Shown: piece by piece, positions 44,051 to 53,156 of the stretch | Numbering within the stretch: the stretch's first letter is position 1 | Layout of the letters: every line of letters starts with the position of its first letter | From: Paraburkholderia guartelaensis | Lineage (GTDB): Bacteria > Pseudomonadota > Gammaproteobacteria > Burkholderiales > Burkholderiaceae | DNA: 64,000 bases | Reading direction: 5' to 3' | NCBI RefSeq assembly: GCF_004353905.1 | Contig: NZ_SMOD01000002.1 | Span: 372,001 to 436,000 of the forward strand | Translations under genes and position numbers: made by a program | The notes under the pieces: model-generated | What the model was told of the DNA's origin: nothing | The model's input: the letters and a program-made list of their open reading frames with translations, nothing else | Database searches by the model: none

Positions 44051-45064
44051 ATGTCCGCCACCATCGTCCTCACGCTCGACGAAGTCTTCACGCTCTCGCG
44101 CAATGTGCTGCTGCGGCACGGCATGTCCGAGGCGCACGCCGATGCGATTGCGCGCGTCATCACACAAGGCCAGCGCGACGAATGCCATTCGCATGGCATC
44201 TATCGCCTGCTCGTCTGCGCACGCTCGCTCAAGAGCGGCAAGGTCGATGCGCGCGCCGAGCCCACGCTGCGCGATATCGCGCCCGGCGTGCTGGCCGTGG
44301 ACGCGCAGTATGGCTTTTCGCTGCTCGCCTTCGAAACCGGCCTGCCCGTGCTCGCGCAGAAAGCGCGCAGCCAGGGCATCGCGGCGATGGCCATCAACCA
44401 CTGCTTTCATTTTTCGGCGCTGTGGCCCGAGGTCGAAGCCATCGCGGCGCAAGGGCTCGTGGGCATCGCCATGAACCCGAGCCATAGCTGGGTCGCGCCG
44501 GCGGGCGGCACCCGCGGCGTGTTCGGCACGAATCCGCTTGCGTTCGCGTGGCCGCGCGAAGGCGGCCTGCCGTTCGTGTTCGACTTCGCCACGAGCGCGA
44601 TTGCGCGCGGCGACATCGAACTGCACGCGCGCGAAGGCAAGCCCATTCCGCCGCATTGGGCGCTCGACAGCGAAGGCCAGCCCACCACCGACGCCCGCGC
44701 GGCGCTGGACGGCGCGATGCAGACGTTCGGCGGCCACAAGGGCTCGGCGCTCGCGGCCATGATCGAGCTGCTTGCGGGCGCGCTGATCGGCGACCTTACG
44801 AGCATGGAGTCGCAGGCCTTCGACGGAGGCGCGGGCGCAAGCCCTTGCCATGGCGAGCTCGTCATCGCCATCGATCCCCGGCGCTTTGGCGGCGACGGCT
44901 ACGAAGCCGGTCAAGCGCGCGCCGAGCGGCTGTTCGCCGCCATCACCGCCCAGGGCGCGCGCTTGCCGTCGCAGCGCCGTTTCGAGGCGCGCGAGCGCAG
45001 CGAACGTGACGGCGTGACGGTGCCGCGCGCGCTTTACGACGATGTGCTGAAACTCCTCGACTGA
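44051..45064 (+). CDS. Malate/lactate-dehydrogenase-2-family reductase, probable pyrroline-2-carboxylate reductase
   Basis: 337 residues of the Ldh2/YlbC/DpkA family of NAD(P)H-dependent enzymes with a non-Rossmann fold; family landmarks include QRDECHSHGIYRL, NHCFHFSALWPEVE, GTNPLAFAWP and GGHKGSALAAMIELL. In several hydroxyproline clusters such an enzyme reduces pyrroline-2-carboxylate (the trans-3-hydroxyproline dehydration product) to L-proline. That function is inferred from the neighbourhood; no 3-hydroxyproline dehydratase is seen here. Ureidoglycolate or malate dehydrogenase are less likely alternatives. Confidence 0.8.
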   Translation: MSATIVLTLDEVFTLSRNVLLRHGMSEAHADAIARVITQGQRDECHSHGIYRLLVCARSLKSGKVDARAEPTLRDIAPGVLAVDAQYGFSLLAFETGLPVLAQKARSQGIAAMAINHCFHFSALWPEVEAIAAQGLVGIAMNPSHSWVAPAGGTRGVFGTNPLAFAWPREGGLPFVFDFATSAIARGDIELHAREGKPIPPHWALDSEGQPTTDARAALDGAMQTFGGHKGSALAAMIELLAGALIGDLTSMESQAFDGGAGASPCHGELVIAIDPRRFGGDGYEAGQARAERLFAAITAQGARLPSQRRFEARERSERDGVTVPRALYDDVLKLLD

Positions 45065-45153
45065 TTGGTCAGACGCCCCCTCAGCGTGCCGCTTAAGCAC
45101 CGGTTAAGCCGGGATGAGCGACAATGTAAGGCTGGAAATTGGGGGAGCGAGCG

Positions 45154-45816
45154 ATGCGCCTGTTGCTGGTGGAAGACGACGAAATGATTGCCGAAACGGT
45201 GCTCGACTCGATGCGCCGCGAGGGTCATGCCGTCGACTGGGCGCGCGACGGGCGCGAGGCGGAGCTTTCGCTCGACAACGACGTGTACGACCTCGTGCTG
45301 CTCGACCTCGGGCTGCCGAAGAAGGACGGGATCGAGGTGCTCAACGGCTACCGCCGCAAAGGCGGCGAAGCGGCCGTGCTGATCCTGACCGCACGCGACT
45401 CGGTAACGGACCGCATCGCCGGGCTCGACGCCGGCGCCGACGACTACCTGATCAAGCCCTTCGATCTCGACGAACTGGCCGCCCGCACGCGCGCCATGCT
45501 CCGCCGCCGCACGGGCCAGAAGCAGCCCGTTTACACGCACAGCGGCCTCGCGCTCGATCCCGCCGCGCACGAGGTGACGAAAGACGGCGAAAGCGTCGCG
45601 CTCGTGCCGCGCGAATTCGCGCTGCTGCGCGTGCTCATCGAGCAGCCCGCGCGCGTGTTCACCAAGGCCGAACTCGAAGAGCGCATGTACGGCTGGGGCG
45701 AGGAAGTCGGCAGCAACGCGATCGAGGTGCATGTGCATAGCTTGCGCCGCAAGATCGGCACCGACCAGATCGTGACCGTGCGCGGCGTGGGCTACCGGCT
45801 CAAGAGATCGGAATGA
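45154..45816 (+). CDS. OmpR-family response regulator
   Basis: 220 residues. The receiver domain (1-115) has the acidic pocket Glu7/Asp8/Asp9, phospho-acceptor Asp51 (LLLLDLGLP-type block) and Lys101 (KPF); the C-terminal winged helix (125-218) ends VRGVGYRLKRSE. The sequence resembles QseB/PmrA/TctD-type regulators. GGGGGAG precedes ATG 45154. It overlaps the sensor kinase by ATGA. The pair is next to ampC, which it might control. Confidence 0.94.
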   Translation: MRLLLVEDDEMIAETVLDSMRREGHAVDWARDGREAELSLDNDVYDLVLLDLGLPKKDGIEVLNGYRRKGGEAAVLILTARDSVTDRIAGLDAGADDYLIKPFDLDELAARTRAMLRRRTGQKQPVYTHSGLALDPAAHEVTKDGESVALVPREFALLRVLIEQPARVFTKAELEERMYGWGEEVGSNAIEVHVHSLRRKIGTDQIVTVRGVGYRLKRSE

Positions 45817-47213
45817 ACTCCATCCGCCGCCGCCTGCTGGGCTGGCTCATCTGCGGTTTCGCGGCCGCGTCGTTGGTGGCGGGCTTCGGCATTTTTCACA
45901 GCGCGCGCGAAGAAGCGGGCGAGCTGTTCGATTACGAGCTGCATGCCGTGGCGCAATCCATACCCGCGAACGTCGCGACGGCACGCGAGGTCGAGCAGTC
46001 CGGCCCAGGCTTCGACGAAATCGCCGACGACCGCATTCTCATCCAGATCTGGGACCACGACGGCAAACTGGTTTACCGCTCGCAGGAAACACCCGTGCTG
46101 CCGCGCCAGTCCACGGGCTTTCGGACGATCGAGCACGACGAGGTGCATTGGCGCGTGTACGGCATCGCGCAACCGGAGCGCTTCGTTCAGGTGGCGCAGC
46201 CTATCTCTGTGCGCGATGGACTGGCGCTGCACCTCGCGCTTCATACGTTGTGGCCGCTCGCACTGCTCGTGCCGGTGGCCATTGTGCTCCTGCTGTTCGT
46301 GGTAACGCGCGGGCTCGCGCCAGTAGGCGCGTTGTCGGCGCTGCTCGCTTCACGCTCGGCGCACGAGCTGGAGCCGTTGCGCCTCGATGGTTCGGTGCCC
46401 GTCGAACTTCGCCCGCTCGTCGTCGCGCTCAACGATCTGCTGGATCGCCTGAATACGGCCTCGCAGGCACAGCGCACCTTCATCGCCGACGCGGCGCACG
46501 AGCTGCGCTCGCCGCTCGCCGCGCTCAAGCTGCAATGGCAGGCGGCGCTGCACGACGGCACACTCAACGGCGAGCCGCGCACGCTCGAGCGCATGCAAAC
46601 GCGCCTGAACCGCACGATCCGCCTCGTGCAGCAATTGCTCACGCTTGCGCGCGAAGATGCGCAAGCGAGCACGCCCGCCACTGTCGTGAGCCTGCGGCGG
46701 CTGGGCGAGCAGGCCATCGGCGACTTCTCGCTGCTCGCGGAGGAGAAAGGCATCGACCTCGGCCTGGAGTCGCGGCCGCCCGTGACGCCCGAGTGCATCT
46801 GCAACGTGAACGCCGACGCGCACGGCCTGAACACCTTGCTGAACAACCTGCTCGACAACGCGATCCGCTACACGCCGGCAGGTGGCAAGATCGATCTCGT
46901 GCTCACGCGTTCGCAGGACACGCTCGGCTTCGAAGTCATCGATAACGGGCCCGGCATTCCCGAAGACGATCTCGAACGCGTGCTGGACCGCTTCTTTCGC
47001 GGCGATCATGCGCAGGGCACGGGTAGCGGACTCGGTCTTTCGATTGTGGCGCGCATCGCGCAGCGTCATGGTCTCACGTTCACACTGCGCAACAACCCCG
47101 GTGGGCGCGGGCTCACCGCCGCGGTGAGCGGGCTGCCCGTGCACGACAGCCCGGCGGCCAAAACGAATGCGCCCGCGAGCCGAACCGCCCGCGCGACGAG
47201 CGATTCGGCCTAA
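45813..47213 (+). CDS. Sensor histidine kinase, inner membrane
   Basis: 466 residues. Membrane segments at about 9-28 and 143-166 flank a periplasmic sensor of about 110 residues; a HAMP linker, the dimerisation domain with His229 (DAAHELRSP) and a HATPase domain (NNLLDNAIRYTP, DNGPGIP, GTGSGLGLSIV) follow. The architecture resembles QseC/TctE-type kinases. The periplasmic domain has no recognised ligand motif. Its gene overlaps the ampC stop codon tail to tail by 4 bp. Confidence 0.93.
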   Translation: MNSIRRRLLGWLICGFAAASLVAGFGIFHSAREEAGELFDYELHAVAQSIPANVATAREVEQSGPGFDEIADDRILIQIWDHDGKLVYRSQETPVLPRQSTGFRTIEHDEVHWRVYGIAQPERFVQVAQPISVRDGLALHLALHTLWPLALLVPVAIVLLLFVVTRGLAPVGALSALLASRSAHELEPLRLDGSVPVELRPLVVALNDLLDRLNTASQAQRTFIADAAHELRSPLAALKLQWQAALHDGTLNGEPRTLERMQTRLNRTIRLVQQLLTLAREDAQASTPATVVSLRRLGEQAIGDFSLLAEEKGIDLGLESRPPVTPECICNVNADAHGLNTLLNNLLDNAIRYTPAGGKIDLVLTRSQDTLGFEVIDNGPGIPEDDLERVLDRFFRGDHAQGTGSGLGLSIVARIAQRHGLTFTLRNNPGGRGLTAAVSGLPVHDSPAAKTNAPASRTARATSDSA

Positions 47214-48382
47214 GGCGCAGACGCGCCCTGCACCAGTTCCAGCATACGATAGGCGAACCGCACGCGCGACTCGGTGGGGTGGTTGCGGTTGGCGAGAATG
47301 ACGATGGCCGTCTTGCGGGAAGGCTCGAAGGCCAGATAGCCGCCAAAACCGTTGGTCGCGCCCGTCTTGTCGCGCAACGCATCGGGCTGCGGCGGCAGCG
47401 GCGGGATCAACGCCGTGGCCGGGTTGTCCTCCAGCACCATGACGTTCGCGTTGCCTTTCACGAGATCGTTCAGACTCACCGGCTGCGCATACTGCTCCCA
47501 GACGAGGTCCTGAATGAACGGACCTGCGCGGAAATAACCCACATGTGTGGCCTCCAGCGCGCGCTGCATCTCCGGCTCCACTTCGACCTGGCCCATGTTC
47601 GCTTCGAGAAAGCGCAGCATGTCACGCGTATCCGATTTCACGCCATAGGCTTCGTCGGCGAGCACGCCGGGATTCAGGCGCACCGGCGCGTCCTTGCAGT
47701 TGTAGCCCTGCGCATAGGCCGCGCGCTCCGAGGGCGGCACGCGAATGAACGTGTGCGCGAGCCCGAGCTTCGGAAAGAGCAGTTTCTCCACCGCGTCCGG
47801 GTAGCTCATGCCGAGCTGCTGCGCCGTGATGCGCGCGAACATGCCGATGCTCGGGTTCGCGTAGGTGCGCTGCGTGCCTGCCGGATAACGCGGCCGCCAT
47901 GCCTTGAGCCATGCCATCAGCTGCGCGTCGTTCGTGACTTCGTCGGGCACCTGCAGCGGGAAGCCGCCGCCCGTGTGCGTGCCGAGATTGATGAGCGTGA
48001 GCGCGCCGAACGGCGTGTCGTGCATCTCGGGCACATAGGCGCTCACCGGCGCATCGAGCGAGAGCTTGCCATTCACCTGCGCCCACCCGGCGAGGGTGGC
48101 GGCGAACGTCTTGCTCATCGAGCCGAGTTCGAAGAGCGTTTCGTTCGTGACCGGCTCACCCGTTTCCTTCGATGCGACGCCGAAGTTGTAGAAGCGCTCC
48201 GCGCCGTTCACGACAACGCCAATCGCGAGACCGGGGATGCCGTTCTCGCGCATGAACGCGAGCGCGGCTTCGCGGATTTGTGCGTCGCTGCCGGTGGCGG
48301 ATTCGGCGGCAAAGGCAGGGCTGTTGAGCGCGATGGCGAACAGCAGGGCACCGGCACAGCCCCTTACGAGTGAACGAAGCAA
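47210..48382 (-). CDS. ampC: Class C beta-lactamase (serine cephalosporinase)
   Basis: Periplasmic serine beta-lactamase of 390 residues. A signal peptide (about 1-25, ending AFA) is clear. Active-site motifs are all present: Ser88-Met-Ser-Lys91, Tyr174-Ala-Asn176 (YxN, diagnostic of class C) and Lys339-Thr-Gly341. The start is TTG 48382, supported by a strong AAGGAGG 6 bases upstream. Most class C genes are paired with a divergent ampR; none is seen, and instead a two-component system meets it tail to tail. Hydrolyses cephalosporins; DD-peptidase relatives lack the YxN/KTG set in this form. Confidence 0.9.
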   Translation of the reverse strand: MLRSLVRGCAGALLFAIALNSPAFAAESATGSDAQIREAALAFMRENGIPGLAIGVVVNGAERFYNFGVASKETGEPVTNETLFELGSMSKTFAATLAGWAQVNGKLSLDAPVSAYVPEMHDTPFGALTLINLGTHTGGGFPLQVPDEVTNDAQLMAWLKAWRPRYPAGTQRTYANPSIGMFARITAQQLGMSYPDAVEKLLFPKLGLAHTFIRVPPSERAAYAQGYNCKDAPVRLNPGVLADEAYGVKSDTRDMLRFLEANMGQVEVEPEMQRALEATHVGYFRAGPFIQDLVWEQYAQPVSLNDLVKGNANVMVLEDNPATALIPPLPPQPDALRDKTGATNGFGGYLAFEPSRKTAIVILANRNHPTESRVRFAYRMLELVQGASAP

Positions 48383-48470
48383 GATCGCCTCCTTACGCGG
48401 TGCGCAAAAGCCGTGATCTTACCCGGTCTGCGCGCAGCGGCCTCCGGGGAGGCGACCCGTGCTGACAGAC

Positions 48471-50036
48471 TTACTCGGCGTACTCCGGGCTGCGCTGCAG
48501 TTCATGCACCGCGCCAGCCGTGTGCTCCTCGCGCATACGTTGAGCATGTACCGGTTCAAGTGCCGGCCCGCGCGAGCCACGTACGAAGCGGCGCCCTTCC
48601 CGGCCATACACGGCATTCGACTCTGGGAACATCGTCAGCAGTACGACGTAGATGATGCCGCCCACCGCCAGCGAAACCGGCACGCTCAGATCGAGGCCAC
48701 CCGCCAGCGAGCCAAGCGGACCGATGAATTGCCCCGGCAGATTCACGAACGAAAGACCGAGGAACGCCGCCGGCAGCCACGCGCCCATCGCGCGCAGATT
48801 CCAGCCGTGCGTGAACCAGTAGTGGCCGCCGCGGCCGCCGCGATTGAAGATCTGGAGGTCGTCGGCGAGATAGTGACCCCGGCGCGTAATGAAGCCGATC
48901 ACCATGATCGCCATCCACGGACAGCTGAACGTGCAGATCAGCGTGGAGAACGTCGAGACGCTTTCCACGAGATTGAACGCGAAGCGGCCGACGAAGATGA
49001 AACCGATGGCCAGCGTGCCGATCAGCATGGTCGCGCGCACGCGGTTCAGAAGTCTCGGGAACATGCTCGACATATCGAGGCCGGTGCCGTAGAGCGCGGT
49101 CGTGCCGGTGGACATGCCGCCGATAATCGCAATGAGGCACGTAGGCAGCAGGAACCAGCGCGGCGACACAGCCAGCAGTCCACCCACATAATCGTTCGAG
49201 GCGATATAGCTTGGCGCCTTCGTTGCGATGAGCGTGGCCGTGACGAGGCCGAAGAAGAATGGCACGAAGGTGGCGATCTGCGCGGCGAATACGGCGCCCA
49301 TCACGCGGTGGCGCGGCGTGTGCTGCGGAATGTAGCGCGCCCAGTCGCCGAGCGTCGAGGCGAACGACACCGGGTTGCTCAGCGCGACGAGCACCGCGCT
49401 CACGAAGGCCACCCAGAATCCCGCGCCGCCCTCATACAGCGTGCCGGCATAGGCGGGATCGAACGCGCCCGCGAACGCGAAGGCGCCCACCACGAACATG
49501 AGGCTCGCCGCCCACACGGCAATCTTGTTCACCCACAGCATGAAGCGAAAGCCGTAGATGCACACCACCACCACGAGCACGGCGAACACCATGTAAGCCG
49601 AGCTGAGTGTCCAGGCGTTGACCGGCACGCCGACCATGTCGTGCGCGCCGCCCACGAGCGCATCGCCCGAACTCCAGACCGCGAGTGCGAAGAACGCGAT
49701 CGACGTGAGCAGTGCGAGGAACGAGCCCACGATCCGACCGTGGATGCCGAAGTGCGCGCCCGACGAAACGGGATCGCTCGTGCCGTTGCGCGGCCCGAAC
49801 AGGCTCATGGGCGCGAGAATGCAGGTACCGGCAAGCACGCCAAGCACGATGGACCACACGCCGGCCTTGAACGAAAGGCCGACCAGCACCGGAAAGCTGC
49901 CCAGCACCGAGGTGGAGAAGGTATTGCAGCCGCCGAACAGCAGCCGGAACAGATCGATGGGCCGCGCGTAGCGCGATGCATCGGGAATGCGTTCGAAACC
50001 GAATGTTTCGATCTGGGTAATGCTGTTATTGCTCAT
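48471..50036 (-). CDS. NCS1-family permease (purine/cytosine permease type)
   Basis: 521-residue membrane protein with about 12 segments. FGGCNTFSTSVLGSFPVLVG in the first segments, a SNPVSFASTLGDWARYIP loop and the overall length fit the nucleobase:cation symporter-1 family. In Pseudomonas a related carrier sits beside guanidinobutyrase, so here it is more likely a carrier for a guanidino compound or polyamine than for cytosine. AAGGAG precedes the ATG. It follows the LysR gene by 161 bp and may have its own promoter. Substrate inferred. Confidence 0.85.
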   Translation of the reverse strand: MSNNSITQIETFGFERIPDASRYARPIDLFRLLFGGCNTFSTSVLGSFPVLVGLSFKAGVWSIVLGVLAGTCILAPMSLFGPRNGTSDPVSSGAHFGIHGRIVGSFLALLTSIAFFALAVWSSGDALVGGAHDMVGVPVNAWTLSSAYMVFAVLVVVVCIYGFRFMLWVNKIAVWAASLMFVVGAFAFAGAFDPAYAGTLYEGGAGFWVAFVSAVLVALSNPVSFASTLGDWARYIPQHTPRHRVMGAVFAAQIATFVPFFFGLVTATLIATKAPSYIASNDYVGGLLAVSPRWFLLPTCLIAIIGGMSTGTTALYGTGLDMSSMFPRLLNRVRATMLIGTLAIGFIFVGRFAFNLVESVSTFSTLICTFSCPWMAIMVIGFITRRGHYLADDLQIFNRGGRGGHYWFTHGWNLRAMGAWLPAAFLGLSFVNLPGQFIGPLGSLAGGLDLSVPVSLAVGGIIYVVLLTMFPESNAVYGREGRRFVRGSRGPALEPVHAQRMREEHTAGAVHELQRSPEYAE

Positions 50037-50197
50037 TGTCTCACTCCTTGCCGCGCTGATCTGGCTGCTTTTGCAAACAACCGGTCAACGCACTATCAAC
50101 GTCTCTCGCCCACTTTAATCGATCACAGCGGGCTAATTATTCTGCATTCCATACGTTTACATCTTGCGCAGCCAATGTATGGCGCGCAGCGCTTCTT

Positions 50198-51127
50198 TCA
50201 TTCAACGAGCGATTCGGGCACGGCGGCATGCTGCCCATAGACGCTGAGCAGATCGTCGCAGAACGCGCGCACGATGGGCTTTTCCGCAGCGCTGCGCTTG
50301 ACGGCCAGATGCATCGGCACGTCGAAGCCGAACGTGGTGCGCCCGAGCGCCCGGATGAGGCCGCGCTGCTCGAACGGCTCGGCGTGATGCGCGGGCAAAT
50401 AGCCGATATGGCTGCCCGACAGGATCAGGACCGTGGCGGCGTCGATGCTGTCGGCAATCGCCGTCACCTGCCGGTCGCCGATACCGGCAAGCTCCTCCGG
50501 TATCGGATAGCTGCGCCAGACCCAGTCGTGCTCGCGCAGGTCATCCACGTTGACGTGCGGCGCACCATGGAAAAGCGCATGGCCGCGCCCGCAGCACAGC
50601 ACCTGGCGCTCGCTGAACAGCTCGGTGTAATCGAGGCCCGCCACGCGATGCCAGAAGTAGCCGATCGCAATGTCGATGTGGTTGTTGACGAGGCTTTCTT
50701 CGAGTTCTTGGGGCGCCGCGACCTTCATCGTGAAGCGCACGGCCTGATCGCGTTGGCGGAATGTGCCTATCGCTTCCGCGAGCCGCGCGTTCTCGACGTG
50801 CGAAGCCTGGCCAATCAGGCCAATGCCGAGCGTGCCAACGAGTTTCCGGTCGATATCGCGCACGCGTGCGACGAACTCGGTGGTCGCCGCAACGAGCGCG
50901 CGCGCCGAGGGCACGAAGCGCTCGCCCTTCGAAGTGAGACGAAAGCCGCCGCGCCCGCGCTCGCAGAGCTTGAAGCCCACGCGCGCCTCGAGCGCCGAGA
51001 GCTGCGTGCTGATGGTGGACTGCCGCACGCCTAGCGTCGCTTCGGCCGCGGTGATGCCGCGCGCATCCACCACGGCGAGAAACACGCGGATGAGCCGCAG
51101 GTCGAGATCGGAGGTATTGGAGAACAT
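50198..51127 (-). CDS. LysR-family regulator of the guanidino/polyamine module
   Basis: 309 residues with an N-terminal winged helix at about 8-66 (ITAAEATLGVRQSTISTQLSAL) and an effector domain. AAGGA is spaced 9 bases from the ATG. The gene begins 12 bp after the FAD oxidoreductase stop, so it belongs to the same minus-strand unit, upstream of the NCS1 permease. By analogy with gbuR next to gbuA in Pseudomonas it could activate the module; this is an inference. Confidence 0.88.
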   Translation of the reverse strand: MFSNTSDLDLRLIRVFLAVVDARGITAAEATLGVRQSTISTQLSALEARVGFKLCERGRGGFRLTSKGERFVPSARALVAATTEFVARVRDIDRKLVGTLGIGLIGQASHVENARLAEAIGTFRQRDQAVRFTMKVAAPQELEESLVNNHIDIAIGYFWHRVAGLDYTELFSERQVLCCGRGHALFHGAPHVNVDDLREHDWVWRSYPIPEELAGIGDRQVTAIADSIDAATVLILSGSHIGYLPAHHAEPFEQRGLIRALGRTTFGFDVPMHLAVKRSAAEKPIVRAFCDDLLSVYGQHAAVPESLVE

Positions 51128-51139
51128 GCCGCTAATCCT

Positions 51140-52576
51140 TCACATCGGAAAGCCCATCGCCTTGATACCCTTGATCCACGCGCGCTTCCAGCCGCCTTCG
51201 GCATCGGCGCCGTCGAATGCGTGGAACGTGACCTTGGCGGCCAGCCAGCGCACCGGCTCCGGTGGGATATAGGTCGGACTCTGGTTGGCGATATCGAGCG
51301 TGCGCTCGGGGCTGTTGCGGTCGAACAGGATATTCAGGCCCATGAACGCGCCGAAGCGGCTCGCCGCCACGCCAAAGCCCGTGTAACCCGCCACGAAAAC
51401 GGCCTTGTCGTTCAGATAGCGCTTCGCGAACACGGAACCGCGCGAGCAGTAGTCGATCGGGCCGCCCCACGCGTGCGAGAAGCGCACGTCGGCAAGCTGC
51501 GGGAAGGTGCGGTAAAACGCCTGCGCGAGCCGATAGTAGGTCTCGGCCTTCTGGTCCTGCGGGGGATTCGGATCGCCGTCGAAGTGATAGCTCACGAGTC
51601 CGCCGAAGATGATGTTGTTGTTCTTCGTGAGACGGAAGTAATTGAGCTGCGTGCGCGTGTCGTAAATGCCCTGGCGATTCTTCCAGCCGATACGCGCAAG
51701 CTGTTCTTCGGTGAGCGGTTCGGTTGCGAGCACGTGGTCGCGCACCTGCAGCACACGCCGATTGATATCGGGAATGCCGACCTTCGCCGTACCGCTGCCG
51801 AACACCACGCGCGGCGCGCGCACGCTGCCTTCGGGCGTCTTCACGTAAACAGTCTGGCCTTCGTCGATGACATCGATGAGCGGCGTGTGCTCGTAGAGCT
51901 TCACGCCGAGCGAAAGCGCCGCGCGCTTGAGGCCCCACGCGAGCTTGGCCGGATGCACGATGCCGCTGCGATTGCGCGACCACAGCGCACCGGCGAACAA
52001 CGGCGAATCGAGTTGCTCGCGCGTCGCTTCGGCATCGAGCAGCACGACGTCGTGCCCGTAGCGTTGGTGCAGCTCGTAATCGCCGCGCAAATGCTCGATA
52101 TGCTCGGGATCGACCGCCACGGTCATTTCGCCGTTCCATTCGATGTCGGCGTCGATGTTGTAGCGCTTGAGCGTTTCCTCGAAGCCGTCGAGATTGTGAT
52201 GGCCGAATTCTTCGAGCTGCGCAATATCGTTGGGGAATACCCGTACGGCATTGGGCAGTCCATGCATCACCGAAGTCGAGATGATGCCGCCCGCGCGGCC
52301 CGACGCGCCGTGCGCGACCTTGCCCGCCTCGATCAGCACGACGTTCAGATGGGGCATCTGCTCCCTGGCCTGCACGGCCGCCCAGAGCCCCGTGAAGCCG
52401 CCGCCGACGATCAGCAGGTCGGCCTCGACGTCGGCGGTGAGCTTGGGCTCGGTCGGCGGCTCGGCGGGGTTGTCGAGCCAGTACGGAAAGAACCGTGTGC
52501 GCGAAAGCGCCTCTTGCACGCTGAGCGTGACGCCCGGGCGCGATTCGACTTCAACTTCTGCAGGGGTACTCATCAT
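51140..52576 (-). CDS. FAD-dependent amine oxidoreductase (PuuB-like)
   Basis: 478-residue DAO-family flavoprotein. A 45-residue N-terminal extension precedes GGGFTGLWAAVQAREQMP (58-75), GASGRAGGIIS and, near the C-terminus, WGGPIDYCSRGS and GYTGFGVAASRFGAFMG. The family includes gamma-glutamylputrescine oxidase PuuB and other polyamine-side-chain oxidases that yield an aldehyde, ammonia and H2O2. The divergent genes encode guanidinobutyrase and an aldehyde dehydrogenase, so the substrate may be agmatine or a related amine. Starts at 52576 or 52573 are equivalent. Confidence 0.82.
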   Translation of the reverse strand: MMSTPAEVEVESRPGVTLSVQEALSRTRFFPYWLDNPAEPPTEPKLTADVEADLLIVGGGFTGLWAAVQAREQMPHLNVVLIEAGKVAHGASGRAGGIISTSVMHGLPNAVRVFPNDIAQLEEFGHHNLDGFEETLKRYNIDADIEWNGEMTVAVDPEHIEHLRGDYELHQRYGHDVVLLDAEATREQLDSPLFAGALWSRNRSGIVHPAKLAWGLKRAALSLGVKLYEHTPLIDVIDEGQTVYVKTPEGSVRAPRVVFGSGTAKVGIPDINRRVLQVRDHVLATEPLTEEQLARIGWKNRQGIYDTRTQLNYFRLTKNNNIIFGGLVSYHFDGDPNPPQDQKAETYYRLAQAFYRTFPQLADVRFSHAWGGPIDYCSRGSVFAKRYLNDKAVFVAGYTGFGVAASRFGAFMGLNILFDRNSPERTLDIANQSPTYIPPEPVRWLAAKVTFHAFDGADAEGGWKRAWIKGIKAMGFPM

Positions 52577-52641
52577 TGGCTTCACTGCGCGGAACGGGAG
52601 AAACAAAGCCGCCTCCTGTGGGAAGCGGCTCGCTATAGTCC

Positions 52642-52986
52642 TTAGCCCTGTTCGAGCACGACGTAGAACTTCTTCGCGTCTTCGAGGGTTTCCCAGCGGC
52701 CTGCAAAGCCGGCGGGCAGGAGATAGCCCTGGCCCGCCGTGAATTCCTTGCGGCCGCCATTCGCATCGGTCAGTGCGATCTTGCCTTCCACGAGCCATAC
52801 CGCTTCGTCGGCGGTCGTGGCCGGGAAATCCACCGCCCCGACCTTGCCTTCCCACCAGCCGATCACATAGTTATTGTTCTTGCCGACGGTCGCGCGCCAG
52901 TCGCTTTCGTCCATGCCATATTCCAGCTTGGTGAATTCGCCGATGCCAGCGCCCAGCGGCACGATGTCCTGAATCAGTTTGCTCAT
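52642..52986 (-). CDS. Small cupin protein (DUF861/EutQ-like)
   Basis: 114 residues forming one cupin barrel, with DEAVWLVEGKIALTD and QGYLLPAGFAGRWETLEDAKK blocks. The histidines of metal cupins are largely missing. Such proteins regularly accompany PuuB-like oxidoreductases in amine catabolism, but their task is unknown. It is first in the minus-strand operon, 65 bp before the FAD oxidoreductase gene. Confidence 0.82.
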   Translation of the reverse strand: MSKLIQDIVPLGAGIGEFTKLEYGMDESDWRATVGKNNNYVIGWWEGKVGAVDFPATTADEAVWLVEGKIALTDANGGRKEFTAGQGYLLPAGFAGRWETLEDAKKFYVVLEQG

Positions 52987-53050
52987 TTGCGTCGCTTCCG
53001 GTTGATTGATTGAGTGACGCCAAAGTTACCGACTGGCGCGGTTGCGGTAT

Positions 53051-53069
53051 GCCCCCCCTCAGGGGGGGC
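53051..53069. promoter_or_regulatory. C7/G7 hairpin in the divergent control region
   Basis: GCCCCCCC - TCA - GGGGGGGC is a perfect 8-bp stem with a 3-base loop, 64 bp upstream of the cupin start and 33 bp upstream of the LuxR -35 box. It lacks a U-tract on the cupin side; TGTTTTGCTG follows on the other side. Could be a terminator-like insulator, operator or G-rich structured element. Confidence 0.5.
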
Positions 53070-53101
53070 AAGCGGTGTTTTGCTGCCCGATTTGGGCATT
53101 T

Positions 53102-53129
53102 TTGGCGGCCGATAGCCCTCGGCTATAAT
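53102..53129 (+). promoter_or_regulatory. Sigma-70-type promoter of the LuxR-type gene
   Basis: TTGGCG (53102-53107), a 16-bp spacer and a perfect TATAAT (53124-53129) lie 27 bp before the ATG of the LuxR-type regulator. This is the clearest housekeeping promoter in the window. Confidence 0.65.
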
Positions 53130-53156
53130 GAATCAGCCATTACGAATGGGCGCACC

